DNA of 5,337 nt from JAFGHJ01 sp964631335. Its GTDB lineage: Bacteria > Hydrothermota > UBA3072. The position numbers and the translations under genes were made by a program. Under the pieces are notes generated by a model that had not been told where the DNA came from, searched no databases, and saw nothing but the letters and a program-made list of their open reading frames with translations. Position 1 is the stretch's first letter. Each line of letters begins with the position of its first letter. This document shows, one piece after another, positions 4,158-5,337 of this stretch. The stretch lies in contig CAZVXD010000123.1 of the NCBI GenBank assembly GCA_964631335.1, positions 1 to 5,337 of the forward strand, written 5' to 3'.

Positions 4158-5213
4158 ATGAACACAAAATTTAAATTATCGAGTCCGTCGGTATTTATAG
4201 GAAAACAGGGAAATGGGGTAATCAGCTTTGGTTCCGGACAACCCGATCTACCCCCTCCCAGGGAAGCTATAGAAAATATAGATATCAGGCATGACTTAAG
4301 GTACGGCCTCATACAGGGCTGCATTGAACTGCGAACGGCTCTGGCGAATGAATATCCCGCTTCCTCCGCCGAAAATTTCGTAATTACAAATGGCGCATCG
4401 GAAGCCCTGGACCTGATATTCAGAGCTATGGATAACGGCAAAGTCCTGCTGCCTCGTCCTTATTATTACTCATATCCTCCGATTCTGAAATACGCGGGAA
4501 TGAAACCGGTTTATACCGATTTAAAGCAGGGAAGAATCGACCTCGACGATTTTAGAAAAAAAATAAAAGGATGTAAAGCGATTTTAATAAACTCTCCCTC
4601 GAATCCTACCGGCAGAATCGAAGATATCGAAACATTAAGAGAAATAGAAGAAGTTACCGAAAAACTCGGTATATATGTCGTATCCGATGAAGTTTATAAA
4701 GATATAATCTACGAAAGGGAAAACTACATTATAAAAGGCAGCCACGTAATTACGGTAAATTCTTTTTCTAAAACTTACGCGATGTGCGGCTTACGCGTCG
4801 GATACTTATGGAGTCTCGACCAGGAATTCGTGAATAAAATAATAGAGATGAAAACACACACTTCCATGAATACCAATCTGGTGGGACAGGATATGGCTCT
4901 AAAAGCGATGAAAAGCCCAAAATCATACGTAACAAATCAGCTCAAAATATGGAGAAAAAGAAGAGATATAATATACGAAGGGCTAAAGGAAATAGGATTG
5001 AGTCTCTGGAAGCCGGAAGGCGCTTTTTACGTTCTTCCAAAAGCGCCTCAACCAAAAAAATTCGCGACTAAACTTTATACGGATTATAAAGTAATTGTAT
5101 ATCTGGGCAGCTGGTTCGGCGCTCCTTCGAGAATCCGGCTCAGCTATGCTCTGGATGAAAACGAAATAAAAGAAGGACTGAACAGAATTAAAGATTGTCT
5201 GGGAAAAATATAA
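4158..5213 (+). CDS. PLP-dependent class I/II aminotransferase
   Basis: A fold-type I aminotransferase, cytoplasmic, exchanging an amino group between an amino acid and a 2-oxo acid; the substrate cannot be read from sequence. Family landmarks appear in order: GSGQPDLPPP (25-34), the phosphate-loop TNGASEAL (77-84), NSPSNPTG (145-152) with Asn149, SDEVY (176-180) with Asp177 (pyridine nitrogen) and Tyr180, NSFSKTYAMCGLRVGY (201-216) with the Schiff-base Lys205 and phosphate-binding Arg213, and RIRLSYA (325-331) with Arg327 as the expected substrate carboxylate-binding Arg. At 351 residues it is about 40 shorter than typical AspC-type enzymes, mostly at the N-terminus and in the loops, yet all catalytic residues remain. 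AAGGA (4146-4150), seven bases before the ATG, supports the start. A perfect promoter lies upstream, and the P-type ATPase gene begins 22 bases downstream, so the two are probably co-transcribed. Aspartate, aromatic or histidinol-phosphate-like substrates are all possible. Confidence 0.9.
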   Translation: MNTKFKLSSPSVFIGKQGNGVISFGSGQPDLPPPREAIENIDIRHDLRYGLIQGCIELRTALANEYPASSAENFVITNGASEALDLIFRAMDNGKVLLPRPYYYSYPPILKYAGMKPVYTDLKQGRIDLDDFRKKIKGCKAILINSPSNPTGRIEDIETLREIEEVTEKLGIYVVSDEVYKDIIYERENYIIKGSHVITVNSFSKTYAMCGLRVGYLWSLDQEFVNKIIEMKTHTSMNTNLVGQDMALKAMKSPKSYVTNQLKIWRKRRDIIYEGLKEIGLSLWKPEGAFYVLPKAPQPKKFATKLYTDYKVIVYLGSWFGAPSRIRLSYALDENEIKEGLNRIKDCLGKI

Positions 5214-5235
5214 CTTTCCGCGCCGTTAATTTTCA

Positions 5236-5337
5236 ATGAATGAAGAAAGAAAATATTACCAGTTAACCGCGAAAGAAGCCACGGAAAATCTGGGTACCTC
5301 TAAAAAAGGTCTCCCCAGAGATAAATCAAAGGAACGC
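5236..5337 (+). CDS. Cation-translocating P-type ATPase, N-terminal fragment (cut by window end)
   Basis: Thirty-four codons are open from ATG 5236 to the last base. The peptide contains YYQLTAKEATENLGTS followed by KKGLP and a basic end. This matches the N-terminal cation-ATPase domain pattern (aromatic residue, L, x-x-E-x-x-x-x-L-G-T-S, then a G-L motif and E-R), found at the start of Ca2+-ATPase-like (type II) P-type pumps. The full protein would be an inner-membrane pump of about 900 residues; its ion and its DKTG phosphorylation site lie outside the window. It begins 22 bases after the aminotransferase stop codon, with no terminator between, so it is probably in the same operon. No Shine-Dalgarno sequence is visible. 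The call rests on only 34 residues. Confidence 0.7.
   Translation, partial: MNEERKYYQLTAKEATENLGTSKKGLPRDKSKER

Noticed and set aside
4151..4441. Minus-strand 96-codon open frame
   Set aside because: It is antisense to the aminotransferase, whose conserved PLP motifs establish the coding strand.

Overview
The window is an AT-rich bacterial segment carrying six complete genes and the first 34 codons of a seventh. A putative lipoprotein signal peptide, a type IV prepilin and a membrane protein with a predicted periplasmic domain point to a diderm (Gram-negative) bacterium. No marker gene fixes the taxon. The gene content, together with short degenerate intergenic repeats, would suit an uncultivated lineage such as those near Omnitrophota, Elusimicrobiota or Planctomycetes, but this is a weak guess.

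Layout: 1-316 is non-coding and holds short tandem repeats, two small hairpins and a promoter. 317-1204 (+) encodes a secreted, probably lipid-anchored protein of an uncharacterised family with SGNH-hydrolase-like motifs, followed by a bidirectional terminator. 1291-1926 (-) encodes a two-helix membrane protein. It is divergent from a two-gene operon at 2016-3214 (+): a zinc-ribbon/transmembrane protein with a pseudopilin-like outer domain, overlapped by 4 bases (ATGA) with a type IV prepilin that carries an unusual acidic, then Gly/Asn/Lys, then Lys/Pro tail. A strong bidirectional hairpin terminator at 3247-3282 separates this operon from a convergent ferritin-like diiron protein at 3305-3793 (-). 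After a 364-base intergenic region with a heptad repeat block and a consensus promoter, 4158-5213 (+) encodes a PLP-dependent class I/II aminotransferase. It is followed 22 bases later by the start of a cation-translocating P-type ATPase that runs off the window.

The most notable signals are these. (1) The 89-bp divergent intergenic region at 1927-2015 has two good sigma70-type promoters whose predicted start points lie at or within about 5 bases of the two start codons, with no Shine-Dalgarno sequence on either side; a shared near-palindrome overlaps both -35 boxes. (2) The zinc-ribbon/pseudopilin-like protein is paired with a charged-tail prepilin. (3) Degenerate tandem arrays with a 7-bp period and different unit sequences recur in three separate intergenic regions.

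Translation signals are mixed: strong Shine-Dalgarno sites precede the lipoprotein, ferritin and aminotransferase genes, while the membrane protein, the zinc-ribbon gene, the prepilin and the ATPase have none that can be seen. The genes belong to separate functions (surface/pilus, iron handling, amino acid metabolism, ion transport), and apart from the pilin pair there is no evidence that they form one system.
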